Notes: generated by a model not told the origin, from the letters alone. 64,000 bases of DNA from Scatophagus argus (GCF_020382885.2 NC_058493.1:21635499-21699498); one strand, 5' to 3'. Counted from the first letter of the stretch, positions 17,373 to 62,436 are shown. Numbers and translations are program-made.

Positions 17373-18476
17373 CAAGTTATCCACAGCTGTAGGACAAACT
17401 GACAGCACCTCTTCAAATTGGCACTATTACTGCAGCATATAACCAACATATCTGCTGTAACATTAGTTCAGAAGTATTAGACTGTTGAATACATATTCTA
17501 CTACTTGAGACAAAGTTACTGATCGGCTATCAGCCGTAAAATGTAACTGAAACACGTGTATTCAGGTCTTGTACTTAGAGGAACTTGCTCTTCAGTATTT
17601 CCACTTTTAACTTTATAATTGTACTTCGCTACAGCTCAGAGGCAAATTTAGTACATCTTCAGAGAAACCCTTCCTGCCCAAAGAAAACTAGTCTGGTGAT
17701 GTTTTGATTGCAGGTCTTATACAAGTAGTGAAACATTTTTACAGTTGGGTGTTGCTGCTTATAACTTCTATCTATCTATCTTAAGTCATGGAAACTGAGA
17801 ACTCTTACTCCACCATCCAGCCATGACTGCACTAAGGAGTAACTGGGGAGCGATGAACTTATTCTTGCTTTATGCCTTTGTACAGCGAGCCAACGTGGGT
17901 TTATAAAGCTAACAAGTTATAATAGCATTACCTACTGTACTAACTAATACAACTCATTATCCATCAGCTGCGGACAGCCACAACACACTAATAAACACCA
18001 GTTTCCCATTTCACCCCCTGAAACCCTAAGATTAAGACATTTACTGCTAGCTAACGCTACATGTGATAGCAATGAAGCATTTCCGGTGCAATGCTAAATT
18101 TTGTCTGTTAAAATGTGTTCTCCCTGCCTGAAAAACCCCTACTGGACCTTATTTTGGTGACATGTATGACTGATCTAATTCAGTAATTTAAGTGTTACAC
18201 GGGCTAATGTTGAAATTCACCGAAACTGTCTCAAAAGGGATTGAAACGTTGATAGAAAATGGCACCACCTAATTCACACGTGTCCGCAGACCACCACGAC
18301 TCTAAACCCTCCGTCAACGGTTAAGTTTGCTTCTCTTAACAGTGAGAGATGTGGTATACTTACACCAGAGCATGGCGGTGGAGATTTCTGAACCAACGAG
18401 GCTGTTTTGCATTTTATATTTAAGATGATTTCCACGCCTTAAACATCCACCATCTGCACAAAGTGGGTGAAAAGAG

Positions 18477-18525
18477 CGAGTGACGCGTGGCTTCCAGATT
18501 AAATAGGTTACCGTTCTGACTCATT
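18477..18525 (-). promoter_or_regulatory. TOP-type promoter of snoRNA host unit
   Basis: On the minus strand a TATTTAAT box (18498-18505) is followed 29 bp later by CTCTTTTC (18469-18476), the spacing and pyrimidine start expected of a 5'-TOP gene. An AP-1-like TGACTCA palindrome lies at 18517-18523. TOP genes are usually controlled through mTOR/LARP1 at translation; that is family knowledge, not shown here. Confidence 0.55.
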
Positions 18526-18539
18526 TCCGCCCTCCTGAG

Positions 18540-19440
18540 GTCAAATGGGAACGTTTATTTACATTGTCGCCCTCTGTTGTTCACAGCATAATTCATGTTA
18601 CCACAAATAAAAGTGTTTACTTTTTAAACCATTTAAACCACCCCCCGTGTAAAACGATGTTAATGCTTTCATCAGTCTTCGATGCAAATAACATTTTGCC
18701 TTGTAGCTCAAAAATGTTATTTTAACAAATTTTGAATCTGGATCAGCTTTATTGGCCGTGTGTAGATAGAAGGAATGTGACTCCGGTTTGTCGTGCTTTC
18801 AGTGCAGGCTAACGAACGACAGGAAACGGATTGAACCTGGCATAGTTTACAGCTAAAAACAAATAAAGCTGAACAAAGATGAGTGAAACATTTACCACTA
18901 CATCCATATTATCTCTATAGGTTACATGAAACTGTAATTTCCCATTCATGGGACTAACAAAAGATTATCTTATCTTAAATAAGTTTATCTACAGTAGGAT
19001 CTACAGGTGCTTCAGGATTTATTTGGCAATGATGATATGTAGGTCACACGTTAAAATAAAAAGTCTGTATTTTTACTTTAAACGCTTAATGACATGCATG
19101 AATTTTAAATATGCCAAAGTCAACTTAAGCCAGTGTTATGTAAACCAGTGCAGTCAACACAGTTTCACTTAGTGTCAGTCTATTAATTGTGGCGATGTTA
19201 CAGCTGTATAGCGGCAACAATGAAGCTCAAACAAAAAAAAGGCCTATTGAGTAGTTTAAAAGAAACAAACGGGCGAAAACAAAACGTTAACTCGAGGGCG
19301 CGTTAAATGCGGAACATAAGACAAACACGCATGTGCACAGCGCGCGCGCTCGCCCGACTCCCCATCCAGGGCTGTGAGTTGAGGAGGTGCAGCACTTCTT
19401 AATTGGACTCCGCTTGTTTAAGTGGTCCTTCCTCCATCAG
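18540..19440. other. Intergenic spacer between host unit and tanc1
   Basis: Mostly AT-rich, without recognisable exons. At about 18740-18765 the phrase gatcagctttattggcc matches a frequent fish repeat word. A short GC-rich block (19300-19345, with gcgcgcgcgctcgcccgactcc-like composition) precedes the tanc1 5' exon and probably belongs to its promoter. Confidence 0.4.
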
Positions 19441-19494
19441 CCTCCTGTGGATTTACGTGAAGCCATGCAGGCACCCACGAAGACTTAAGAACAG
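19441..19494 (+). other. tanc1: Probable tanc1 5' UTR exon with a short uORF
   Basis: The sequence ends gaacag followed by the donor gtaaat at 19495. It contains ATG CAG...TAA at 19465-19488, a seven-residue upstream ORF. The next exon (from 19765) carries the main start. The 5' boundary of this exon is a guess. Confidence 0.45.
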
Positions 19495-19793
19495 GTAAAT
19501 TAAACTGAGGCTTCCAATTTAGGATGACATCGCGTTTTTTTGTGTGTGATTACCCTTATGTGCGCTAATGCTTAATGGGAAGAATGGCTCATTGTTTAAG
19601 ACTAAATAGTTATCATAGTCTGAAAAAAAAACAACCAAAAAAAAAAAAACCCAGCAATTAATTCTGCTTCCCCAGCAGCCGAATTAAGAAATAACAGTGA
19701 GGGTAATGGTGCCTGAAATGATGTGTTCCTAATTCAAATTAACATTTTGCTTAGTCTTCCACAGGCGGTAGATAGTGAAGCAACAGCCCAGCT

Positions 19794-51430
<31,637 letters not shown>

Positions 51431-53320
51431 GTATGCGTAGTTTATCAAAGCACAGATAGAGGCTGTTTTCAACAGACTGTGTCTCACATAAAGGTAGCAA
51501 GGGGGTCGGGTTTGAGAAAAGCTCCCTTCTCCGAGCCTGTCGTGTAGAGTTATGCTGCTGTACTGCATTTACAATCTAGAACCAGTGTTCAACTCAGGCT
51601 ACTTTGCTTTTGCTTACATGTCTACAGTTACACTAGTGTAATCAAGAAAACCAGACATACCTTAAGTAGGGGTTTTAAAAAAATAAGTAGAATATTGTCT
51701 AAACTTTGAATTTATTATTTCAAATCTAGAATTCAGAGAAAGCTTTGTGCACGAATATAAAAACCTCATGCTATTAGTTGCAGGATATGACCATTACTAT
51801 TGTCAAGTGTCTTCTAAAAAAAACATTTATATTTGTACGGTGTACACTATATTTGCTTATTATATATTTCCCTGTAAGTGGTTATCTGTCAGCATTACAG
51901 GCTTCAAAGGAACATTTTCTTGGTACATGACATTGTTTGAAAATTTATTGTAATAATCAAATACTGAATTGATTGCTTCAATATTCACTGTACATGTTAT
52001 TTATTTTTGCATAGCAGAGAACATATTCATATGAAGTGTTTATTGGTTTATTTAGACCGAGAGAGCATTTACATGAGCAACATTCGAGGATAACAAATTT
52101 TAAGAGACTTCTTACATTGCTATATTTCCATAGTCGGAAGGAGTACATTTCTACATCTACTTCTTGGATAGTATAACCCACAAAATGTTGGCTAAGCTTC
52201 AGAGTGTGTATGGGTGGATAAAAGGTCTTGTCGTTTGACACTACAACACAACTTGTCTAATTTGACATTTAACAAAGCCATGGAAATAAACTACTTGTAT
52301 AAATATGTGCAAATTGCAGTTTCTGAATATTGCAGAAATGTCTTCAGTTAAGTCATCTATTTCATTAAGAGGAGCATGTGAGCTTCTACAGCACTATTCC
52401 CTTCATGTTTGCAATAAGAAAGGCCCTGAAATGTTCAGGCAGTCCAAAAAAAAGAAACAAAACACACACACACACACACACACATATATTCACTGTATAT
52501 GTAATGCTGATTAGAAGATTAGGGAATAGCGTTTTTCAGTAAGACGACCAACGTTTTCACCTACAGCTGCATTAAGCTATATTTCTAGGAGTTGTTAGTA
52601 CTGCTGGTCCAACTGCAAATCAACACACCAGTATGTAGCTCTGTATAGCTTTCAGACTCTCACAGCTTAGTAATATATAATAAACACACACAACACTAAA
52701 GACCATGAAAGTTTTTTTCATGATCAAGCTTGTTTAAGGCAAAAGGTGACTAAATTACCAGAAAAGGTGAACTTGTTTTAAGTAATCAAAATTTCTGTAC
52801 AGCTGACCAAGTAGATTAAAGGCAAGTGAATATTAAACCTGTCATAACTGATCATTTGGCCACTTGGGGACAATGGAAACAAGTTGTGAGCCTAACATTG
52901 ACATGTCAGCACAGTTTTAGTTGATATTGTGAACTTATTAGCAAACAGTTGCCTATTTATTTTTGCTTGTGTAAGTTCAATGCTCATTCTCTATTTGTGG
53001 TCTCCTCCAACTCCTTTGAGAAATAGCTGCCTCTGGCTGCTAAGTCAAATCATGCAGACTACAGTTTATACACCAATTTACAGTACTCTGCACTTAACCC
53101 ATCCAAATGTTGGAAGCAGTGGGCAGTCGCTGTGCAGTGTCCAGTGACCAAGTTCAGCTCTAAGGAAGTGCTTTGGTCAATGGAACTGACAGGAGATTTA
53201 ACCTAACATACATGTTTGTTGAAGGTGGACTAACTGGAGCACACGGGGGAAAGCCACGTCCCTGAACTTTCTTTGCTGTGAGGCAGCTGTGCTAACCACT
53301 GACCCACCACATTGCCATGC
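51431..53320 (+). other. tanc1 3' UTR and intergenic sequence
   Basis: AATAAA hexamers at 52285-52290 and 52679-52684 are candidate tanc1 poly(A) signals. On the minus strand an AATAAA at 52956-52961 could end wdsub1, so the two 3' UTRs may come close or overlap. A (CA)n run is at 52464-52484. Confidence 0.5.
53140..53320. repeat. Degenerate dispersed fish repeat
   Basis: acacgggggaaagccacgtc, then ttgctgtgaggcagctgtgctaa-type wording and accactgacccaccac resemble the end of a widespread fish repeat (gctgtgaggc...gctaaccactg...ccaccgtg). The copy is decayed and its left edge uncertain. Confidence 0.45.
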
Positions 53321-53781
53321 TCTACTATGTTTACCAACGTGTTGTGAACTGTGTCTGCTGTCGGGTGCTGAGCAAAGGAGTGTAGTGTCCAGCAGGTTTT
53401 TAGAGTTTCTTCGCTGAAAATGACCCTATGAGAGCAGCGAGAGTGAACCAAGACAGTGGATGGGGGCTGGACAACAAAGATTACCTCAAACTTGCTTTTT
53501 GTTATCATTAAAGTATTGATTATAGCCACTTGAAACTTCTATAGGTGGCCCAAAAGGAACGCGTCACCGGGTATGTGCATGTTGCTCCGCATCTACTTGA
53601 TGCATAAAAAGGCAGCTGACTGCCAACATTTCGGCCATATTTACTTTATGAGCTGAAAGTACATTTAGAGCTGTTGCTGCAGTTTTGCCTTTCTGCTCCC
53701 CAGCTGTCAGCGGTGCACCTGACATACTGTGGCACCACTGTGAGCACTGGTTTCCACTTAAAAGGAAAGTGGCTTCAGGTG

Positions 53782-56700
53782 CTAGTGGCTGGTCTTCCAC
53801 CGGCCAATCGCCATCTTCAGGGTGTGGTTAGGGGTGAGCAGTGTGGTCAGTAAGGGAAGGTTGGTCATGGGACTGGAGCGGTTCTTGGTGTTAATCCAGC
53901 TCTCGATAGCCTCTCTTTCATATGAGTATCCATCTGTTGGAAGATGTTCACAGTATAAACGAATTACACTTTAGAAACATTAACCTAACTTTGTATGTTG
54001 TGTCATATATGTCAGCCGTGTTAAATGGAAAATATCTGATCGTCCCGTACCAGCAGCAATGACTGGTTCCCTCATCAGCTCTCTGGTGATTGGACAGAGG
54101 AACTCATCAGGAATGCCTGAACACACTGATTCACCCTTCAGCTCTTCCACCTTCCTCAGGAGTTTGTTCCGCAGGCCAACTGACTCTACGGACAAAACAC
54201 GTGCACAAGCAAGCGAATAAGGAAATGAGAAACAACACCACTGGGATGCCAAGTGAAAGAAGCTGGACCGGTGCAAACACTAACACGCTAATATCAACAT
54301 CAAGGTTTTGAGCAATTATTTCAATTCCTGCATTTATCACTTTTTCCCTCTTGGATGGCGAATGCGAGCGTGGGTGTGACTGAACATGGTGGGAGGAGAT
54401 CATGTCTGTTGACTGTCTGTGCAAATACTAAATACTAAGCAGGTGCTCGAGCACATTTTGATATGAATATTGTTGTTTTAATAACATTGTATAACTGCTA
54501 GAGAAATTAGAAGCAGCACAAAAATGAATGATCTCATACAATAAACAGCCAACTCCAACCGAACACAAACACACTTTGTAGACTCTCTGATCATCTTACC
54601 GGTACATCAGCTTTTATTTTGTCAGGCTGCCTCTTTAGAAGAAAAGCACACTTTATTGATTTCACTCCCACCTTGGAAAAATATACCAGTTTCTCAGTCT
54701 TTTGTTGCAGCAGATAAAATGCATCGCTGCTCAGCACTGTTTTCCAAGTTCGGCTAAAAAAGGTGGGATTTCATGCATAGTTACTAAAAACAGAACAATG
54801 TGAACTGAACACAAGCTGTGTAAACTGAAGAGTGATTGACAGCGACTGTGGGATGGAAATGACGGCATGGCAATACAACAAACATTTGCTGACAAGTACA
54901 TGACGAATGCTGGCTGAGCTGGTAGACTGACATCAACAACATAACACTCCTACTTTAGCAGTTGCAAACCTTTTTTTTTTTTTAAAGGCAGAGTTATAAA
55001 GTCAGATGTACTAAAAAACATTTCAGACAGACTCTAACCAAGAAGGTTTAATGATATTAGGTGTAAATCCACTTTATACCTTATGGGAAATTCTGTTTTG
55101 GGGATTGAGTTATGTAACTGATGAAGTGCTCCAGATTAAAGTCAGAACTGCTGAAGCCCCAAAGCTGAGTACTTTTGCAGTGCAGCCTAATATTATGTAA
55201 TCTTATTGAGTAAAACCCCCATCAACAATCATTCATTCCTTCACCCTTACTTTAATTTAATGTGTCGCCTTTTATCCATGTAAACAGGCACAAAAATCCT
55301 AATCCACACACGTCCATGTTCGTTCTTACAAGAGACCAGACTGGTAATACCCATAAGACGGGCTTTACATTCTTAAATTGTGGACGAGAGCATTAGCATC
55401 GTGAGAGAACGAGGGACTGAAGAAGTGGCGCCGCACTCGCTGAGCAGTGTGTGTTTGTCTTCCTCACCTATGTGCAGCTCTGACGCCAGTGTTTCCTTGG
55501 TGAGACTGAGCAGTTCTGTCCCATCTATGTTGTTGGCTGCAAATTTGTCCACCAATCCCTCGAGGCCTTCCTCCACCAGCCACGCCGACACATCCTCCTC
55601 CGACCAATCGCTGACCAGCAGCTTCGATCGGCCCGCTGAGGTTCTCCCTTCAGAGGGTGAATCAAAGCAAGACGGTCAGTCCTTGACAGCTGCAGCAGCA
55701 CCTTTTGAAAAACGGCCAAATATTCTCTATGCAATATCCTGGAATCCTGCAGACTAACTATTGATTAAGGTTCTGCGGCCAGCACGGCTTGTATTATATA
55801 ATATAAATGAACGTTAGAGGTTTCTTCGACATTTTCACTGACACAAGATGAAACCAAAAGGTGAAAAAAAGCTTGTGCATTCCAGATAGAAATGCCAGAC
55901 CAAACTTGGACTTGGCAACTACAAGTGAACGCATTATTTTTGTGTACATATTACAGGAGGACTGGTGTCAACTGATTTTTACTGATACATTTTACTTATT
56001 CAACAGTAAGGCATATTTTCTTCCTTCCTACCATCACTTGGCGTCAGTGCAGACTTCTCTGAAACACACACAAAAAAAAGGAATAAGTGACTGTAAACAT
56101 GAGCAATGCAATGCAATCTTTGAGCAGACTTGCAATACTTGAGACTGAAGGGAGATTAAGGGAAAGAGAGCACTCTGACACACAGCACCTGTGTCCTTCA
56201 CCACAAGATGAAAGTGCTTTACAACGCACGACATCTCAACACACAGATGAAATAAGAGCAACTAGTTTTGATGTGAAACTCTTCTGATATCACTGCCAAA
56301 GTGAAACTGACTACAGTTGACAGCCCTTGTTAGAATAGCCATATGTGGCTGGAAATATAAGCAGCATCTTAAAGATTTTCTGCAGACTTTTCAGAGCTGG
56401 CAAACAAAATGCTGTCTGGGAAGGAAGACAGGAGCAATAAAACTGCTGAAAGCTGTTTGCTGTTATTTAGTGTACATTTGGCATCGCAAAAACAACTTTT
56501 TCTCTTCCTCTGAAAAGTCAAGTGTGAAAAAATTACTAAATAAATAAAACTCACCAGGAAGCGACCTCCCGCCTTTTCCTTGGAGATAAAGTGGAGTAAA
56601 GAAGGCAAACAAAATTATAGATTACAAGACTAAACAAATATAATCAATCGTCAAAATACACATGACACTCTGTCGGAGTGATGCGTCTTTTTCCTGTTTT

Positions 56701-59700
56701 TCCTACCACGGCCGCTGCATCCGTCCTCCAGCCTCCAGATGTTTACTGTCTTATCCATAGATCCTGTAGCTATCAGTGGTGAAGTCGGACAGAAGGAACA
56801 CGCCGTCACGTACCTGCAGCGCAGGACAGTAATCACCTGGATGCCCGAGATTCATCAATGAAAGGCAAACAGCCTCATGTCAATATATTAATTAAAAAGA
56901 CAAAGCGAGAGGACTGGAGAAACAAAGAAAAAGCTGGACAGCAAGTGAGTTTAAAGATAACAGTGATTCCTCAAGCAGTCAAAGCAATCAGAGGCCCATG
57001 CCTGAAGCTGCAGTTCGGCCCTCATGGGGTTAAAAGGTGGGCACTACGGCTCATTACCAGACCTAAATATATTGCAGTGATGGAAATGGTCTCCGTCAGA
57101 GGACCAATTCAGTGATGGCTTACCGCGTCAAAGGCTGCACTGAAATCTCAATAAGGATTGAAATCACATTTCCAGTGGATTCAAGAAAGTCAAGGAAATG
57201 TTAATGAGGACAATCTCTCTGAAACCTAAGCTGGATTGCTCAGAAATGTTGATCCACAAAAGTATCTTGGTTTCAAACAGCATCTCTAGAAACCTCCAAA
57301 AGGAACTCAGTCAAAGGCGAGCACTAACACCAACCTGAAGATACACTGCTACATCATCAGTTTGTCTGTAGTCAAATGAGTTTCCTGCAGATATTTTGTC
57401 AAGTGTTGTGATTCATTTATTTTATCCACTTTCTCTCAACTTGTCACATCTACTTCCACTTCACTTTGCGATTTTCCAAAATGACTTTCATTTGCCCAAC
57501 CGAAAGGAAATGAGCTCTCAGCCTTTCAATCACAGGTGGCTCTATGGACTTAAATGGCTCATAAGTGATCATTCAGCAGTAGCTTATATGTACGTGTGTG
57601 TACGTACGTGCGTGTGTGTGTGTGTGGGGGGGGGGGGGGGGCGGGGGGCTTTGCCTTCCTTACCGATGATATTTACTTCTCATGTTTAATATAAATGTAA
57701 CGATTTGGGGAATTAAAACCGAATAAATGCAAAATCCACCACGAATACCCTACACTTTGCAGTGGATTTTTACCCAAAACATGTCCAGAACTTGAACAGA
57801 ACTTGTGTATATATGCAGAACATGTTTGTACCATCAGTCACCAGAGAAACTGTGTGCAAGCCCTCTTTTTTAGAGTTATTTTATGTGAATATACTATAAT
57901 TTTGACAGAAATGTGTTTTAAGATATTCAGTATCTCACAGTATCAGTATCTAACAGTAAACAAAACATAACCACATAAATATAAGTGAGTGTTTACCTCT
58001 CGTGCTGGTTCAGTGTGTAAAGCAAAACTGCGTTTGCCTGCAAACACACAAAGCATGCAGCAAAACAAAACATGAACATTGTGTTATGAATGAATGGATG
58101 AATAAATAATACTAATAATCAATAAAAAAAGGTGTACTTACAGCATCATAGACTGTAACAGTTTTGTCCACAGAGCTGATGACAATTGAAATTGAACTAC
58201 GTTAGCAATATTTAAAGTAACAGACTATTTGGCGCTGCATGTTCAGAGTCATTGTCACTCATCGAGAAATAATGCGATCTGTGTCTCCCCCCAGTGGTTC
58301 AGATGGAGTACTGCACTCTTACAGTTGTGCCAATGATGGCCTACTTAAAAATCCAGGCAAGCAATCTAACCTCTTGATCGTAAATAGATCAACCCATGGA
58401 TACTGACATATTTAGATCAAGACATTGATGTAAGATATAGATTTAGCATATGGCTACCAACCTCAGCAATTTCAACCGGATTTTCTTCAGGGAATCAGAG
58501 TGCTTAAACGTGTCAGTTAAAGGGACATACAGCTGATTTTTGCATGTTTCAGATACAACTTGAATAATGAAACAAGTGAACGTTTTATTGTCCGAGAACT
58601 CTTATTATTGTATGATAAAGCAGATGTCTTCTTTTTTTGCTTTATCCATCGGGCATGTTTCTATAACCCACCCAGACACAAGCAGCTGTCCATCTAAGGA
58701 GTACGCACAGGAGAGGACTGGAGCTGATTGGCCAGTTAATGTGTGCAGGAGCTGCATTTTATAGGCTGCGAAAGAGAGAGAGAAACAAGTGCAGTTAAAC
58801 ACACCAATGAATGAAATATGCCCTCCGACTGATGTCAAACTGACCAACAGGGTCGCGTATCACTTGAAAAAAACTACGATACTATTAACAATACTAGTAC
58901 CCCTAATGTGGTACAGATGCCAAAAGAGTACTTCATTTGATATCTTGGCACCACAATCTGCTTTTTTGATTAAATACACTGCACTCAGTTTCACCACACT
59001 GTAGACTGTATGGGTTGTCACTGCTGTAGCAGTAGACCAATCACATGTCACATTAAATCGAAGAACGTTTGCTGTGACTGGCTGTGAGCAAACCACACAA
59101 AAAACTGTTTTTATCTGATCTTGGTACAAAAAGAATAACATTCGAGTATCGTTTTGGCTGGACAAGTTTCCATACCACTTGTTACTGGGTTATTTCAGTC
59201 AATACAGTTCTCACTATCTTAAAGGTAATGAGAACTGAAAGCCAGCCCTGTTACGTATGCTACGTTGATTTAAAAACCACAGAAGAGCAGTGGGAAAAGG
59301 CTTCCAAAATGACTCGCCAACAACAGACAGAAAACTAAAGGTGAGCTGTTGAACAAGAAAATGTAACGTGCTAAATCTGTGCACAAACACAATACAAACA
59401 GTCTAATCTCACGACTTTCTCATGGCGCAGAAACACTCTACCTCCGTCGCTGCACTTGTTAATGGCCCAGATCTTCAGGTGACTGTCTTGGCCACATGAT
59501 GCCAGACGAAACTGCACGACTTTGCCATCTGAAAGACACAAACAAACAAAGGAAAAAAAATCTGATGTGATACGTAAAAACATATCACAGTGTTTCACAA
59601 AAACACAACCAGCCCTGATGTAAGGCGACCAGTGGGAACTTATTGTCCCCCACAGTGAATTTAAAGGTCACAGCTGTAGCTGTGCTGCATTTATTTGGCG

Positions 59701-61231
59701 TGATTTTGCTCGGAAAATGGCCGATTGCGATGTCACAGAAATGTTACCTTGTACACTTCCTTCTTCATCTTCTATGAAGGGACAGCATGTGTGAGACATG
59801 ATACACCAGTGAGCTGACGTAGTGATAACAGCGCATAGCAAGCAGTTTCAAGCGCAGCTGATCCTCAGTTCTCTTAGTTACAGTTTAATATTTGCAAATT
59901 TATCAAAATTCAATTCATAGTAATTCATTTCCAGTGAATTTCCGATCAAACTCTAATGTTAATAATGCATCTTATATTTACTGTTCCTCTGATATTTGGT
60001 TGATTAACTGTTCAATCGTAAAACATCCTGTATGTGTACATATCTCTGACAGACGTTTTAATGATCAGATTTGAGGGATTCCGGCCACAAATGTTTACAT
60101 TCCAATCAATATTTCATTCAGATATTATCCTTATGATTCTGTTACTGGCTACAAACACCTCACCAACCCGTGTGCCTTAAGGCAGGTAATGAACACCCGA
60201 CAATAATTCTCACCGCTGAGGATGGTGGGAGCGAAGGTGCAGCAGGTGACCCCCAGGTCGTGAGCGTTTTTCTCCGCATGGAGCTGCTTCATGTCCAGGC
60301 TCCACAGACGCAGGTCTCCATAGGTGGAGCCGGTCATGAACACCTGACTGCAGTGGCTGAAGGAGCAGGCTACCATTGTCGTGTCATTCACTGCTCCAGT
60401 CCTTTACAAACACAACCCACAGCAGCTGCATCAACAGGCACATCTGTTTCCAATTCTGCTTTATTGCCATGGCTCAAGTAAAACAACGCGTGGAACTGGA
60501 TGCTGTCCAACCATGTAACTGCTAACAGTGGTGTGAGGAGAGCTGTTTGCAAAGGCTTTTAGCTCCTTTTGTCAACATGAGAGAGACTTGTACTGTCCTG
60601 AATGTCTGTATAAATAAGCCTGCAGTTACTTAATTATTTCCATCATCTGCTGGGTATTCTTCCACTTAATGTATCAATCATTTAGTGTATAAAATGTCAA
60701 AACAAATTTTACATTTTCTGAAGCCAAACCAACACTCTTAATGTTAATTGGTTAACAATATTCTTGTCAAGTAATTTCCTTTTCAATCCTCTCATCGTTT
60801 CATCTCCATAAAAATGTAAAGCTATCAACTTACCTGCGCAACTGTTTGGAGGGGAAGTCCCACAGAGCCAATGTGCCATCAGACGCACCAGAGACCAGGT
60901 GGGCGGAGTCAGGAGAGAGCGCACAGATCCTCACAGGACTGCGACCAGGATGTTCCAGGACAGCATCGATCTCACCTGTGTCCATGGACCAGACCAGTAT
61001 GGTTGCATCAGTCGAACATGAGGCAAGGAACTGTCCACAGGGGCTGAAGCAGCAGCAGTGAACGCTGTAGCCATGTCCCAACAGAGGTGAGAAAGGCAGC
61101 TCCGAGAAGTCACAAGTGTTGTATATCCTGACAGTTTTATCCCCAGAACACGTGGCCAGAAGTTTGCCGGAGAAGGCGCACCAGTTGACATCATCTCGAT
61201 GGTCTTGTAAAGTGCAAATCAGAGAAGCCAT
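53782..61231 (-). CDS. wdsub1: WDSUB1, WD40-SAM-U-box protein
   Basis: WDSUB1 is a predicted E3 ubiquitin ligase; substrates are not known to me. Coding exons in transcription order: 60834-61231, 60214-60401, 59442-59528, 58672-58765, 58142-58175, 57997-58037, 56707-56813, 56555-56578, 56032-56058, 55468-55635, 54051-54185, 53782-53933. They total 1455 nt, 484 aa (human 476), all in frame. Start is [22 protein letters not shown]40 repeats fill about residues 1-315 ([51 protein letters not shown]). A SAM domain follows (about 340-395: [39 protein letters not shown]). The C-terminal U-box is at about 410-484 ([33 protein letters not shown]). Two microexons of 24 and 27 nt form the WD40-SAM linker. 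Neighbourhood with tanc1 matches human 2q24. Confidence 0.96.
57040..57330 (+). repeat. Possible degenerate retroposon fragment
   Basis: The stretch containing gcgtcaaaggctgcactgaa, gtcaaggaaatgttaatgag and aacctaagctggattgctca recalls phrases of a common fish retroposon. No clear ends or reading frame remain. It lies in the wdsub1 intron between 56813 and 57997. Confidence 0.35.
57597..57648. repeat. (GT)n followed by G-run
   Basis: A tacgtacgtgcgtg start passes into about eight GT units, then about 16 consecutive G, then gcgggggg. It lies in the same wdsub1 intron, on the non-transcribed strand. Confidence 0.85.
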
Positions 61232-61239
61232 TTGGACAG

Positions 61240-62436
61240 TCGGCCCTACGTTTCACATAGAGGGAATGAGAAAACATTATATAAAGAAAACAGTTCATTC
61301 ATATCTGAACACCTGTGAGACAGGACATAGCTATATATTCAGACAACACAGGAGCGACTCAGCAAATCTTGAATTTTAAAAAGCCATAAGAATACACAAA
61401 TGATTAACTTCATTATGGATTCCTTAATGATTAGCTCATATTGTTCCCCGAACCAGAGCTGTTTCAAACTTTTGTGGCAAGTCTCAAGTCCCATATGAGC
61501 AAGTCTAGGTCGAGTCACTCTTCCTCTGGCCAGATTGTCAGTAGTGCTCTGTGCCTTTGCTTTCCAGCGACCCGAGGCTGAACCCGAACCTTAACCTGCA
61601 CACCTGCCTGTACCCTTTACCTGCCTCATTTCTGTTTGGACCTGTTACCACTGTCTGTGAGTTTATGCAACATCACTTCACCATTAAAGCACCATTTGGG
61701 TCCTTTTCCTTATTGCTTACCACACAAAACAAAACATCACCTTGGGCTTCTGGATGATGTGCACTTGTTTTACTATATTCTGAATAAATGGATTAAATAG
61801 TAAATCAATTGACTGTTAAGAAAAAAAAAAGAAAATGACTATTAGTTGCAGCCCTAAACAGCAAGTGAACATTTTCCTTGGACAGGTCTAATAACTGAGT
61901 ATGTTAGGTTGACAGATTATACCTGCATGTTACTGACTATTTTATATTGTTAAAGACTTTTACCATGTTAAAAGTAAAAAAAAAACAAACAAAAAAAATG
62001 ATATTTTTACTTTTATTCTTAGAGTCAAGTTTCAAATGGGCTTTTGAGCCCCTTGCTTCAACATAACAATAACCGTTGGCGGTCTAAACAAACTGTTTGC
62101 ACAGCATTTCAAAGTTTACAGTTGGATCATTCAAGTTCAACAGCTGACTAGGAAACGAGAAAAATCCATCATAGGTTTCCTTTATTAATGTAGAAAATAA
62201 ACTGTTAGGTCACTTCAGCAGACAAACAGCCGTGAAGTGATGTGTTTATAGTTACTGTCGGTAAGGCTAATGCTAACGGTGCCCCAGAGGAGAGAAACGG
62301 CTCACTAACTCATGTAATAACGTCACATTTTATTCGCCAGCGCTACAGGACGTAACAAAACAGCCCAAACTCGCAAACTCATACGGTAGATGCAATGAAA
62401 TCTAACTGTAACTTCAACTAAAGCAGTATATTGTAC
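61240..62436 (-). other. wdsub1: wdsub1 first intron
   Basis: The coding exon appears to start at an acceptor tacgtag-type site near 61246, and the 5' exon donor lies near 62436. Between them no exon is seen. Confidence 0.5.

Larger units (their letters stand above)
15760..18476 (-). ncRNA. Candidate 5'-TOP snoRNA host transcript (46-codon ORF)
   Basis: Predicted exons on the minus strand: about 18364-18476 (donor gtaagt), 16571-16633 (acceptor cttttccag, donor gtgagc) and from 16183 down to about 15760 (acceptor tttttgcttgcag). ATTAAA-type poly(A) hexamers occur near 15768 and 15905. The start fits a TOP promoter: the pyrimidine run CTCTTTTC begins 29 bp after TATTTAA. The joined exons read through from ATG at 18412 for 46 codons (begins MQNSLVGSEI, ends NKQGTENT). 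I do not recognise this peptide, and with so few codons it may be chance. Two H/ACA-like RNAs lie in its introns. A further small exon near 17134-17161 is possible. In human, TPT1, itself a TOP gene hosting SNORA31, occupies the matching place beside GTF2F2, but no TCTP exon was found here. Splicing and function are inferred. Confidence 0.6.
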
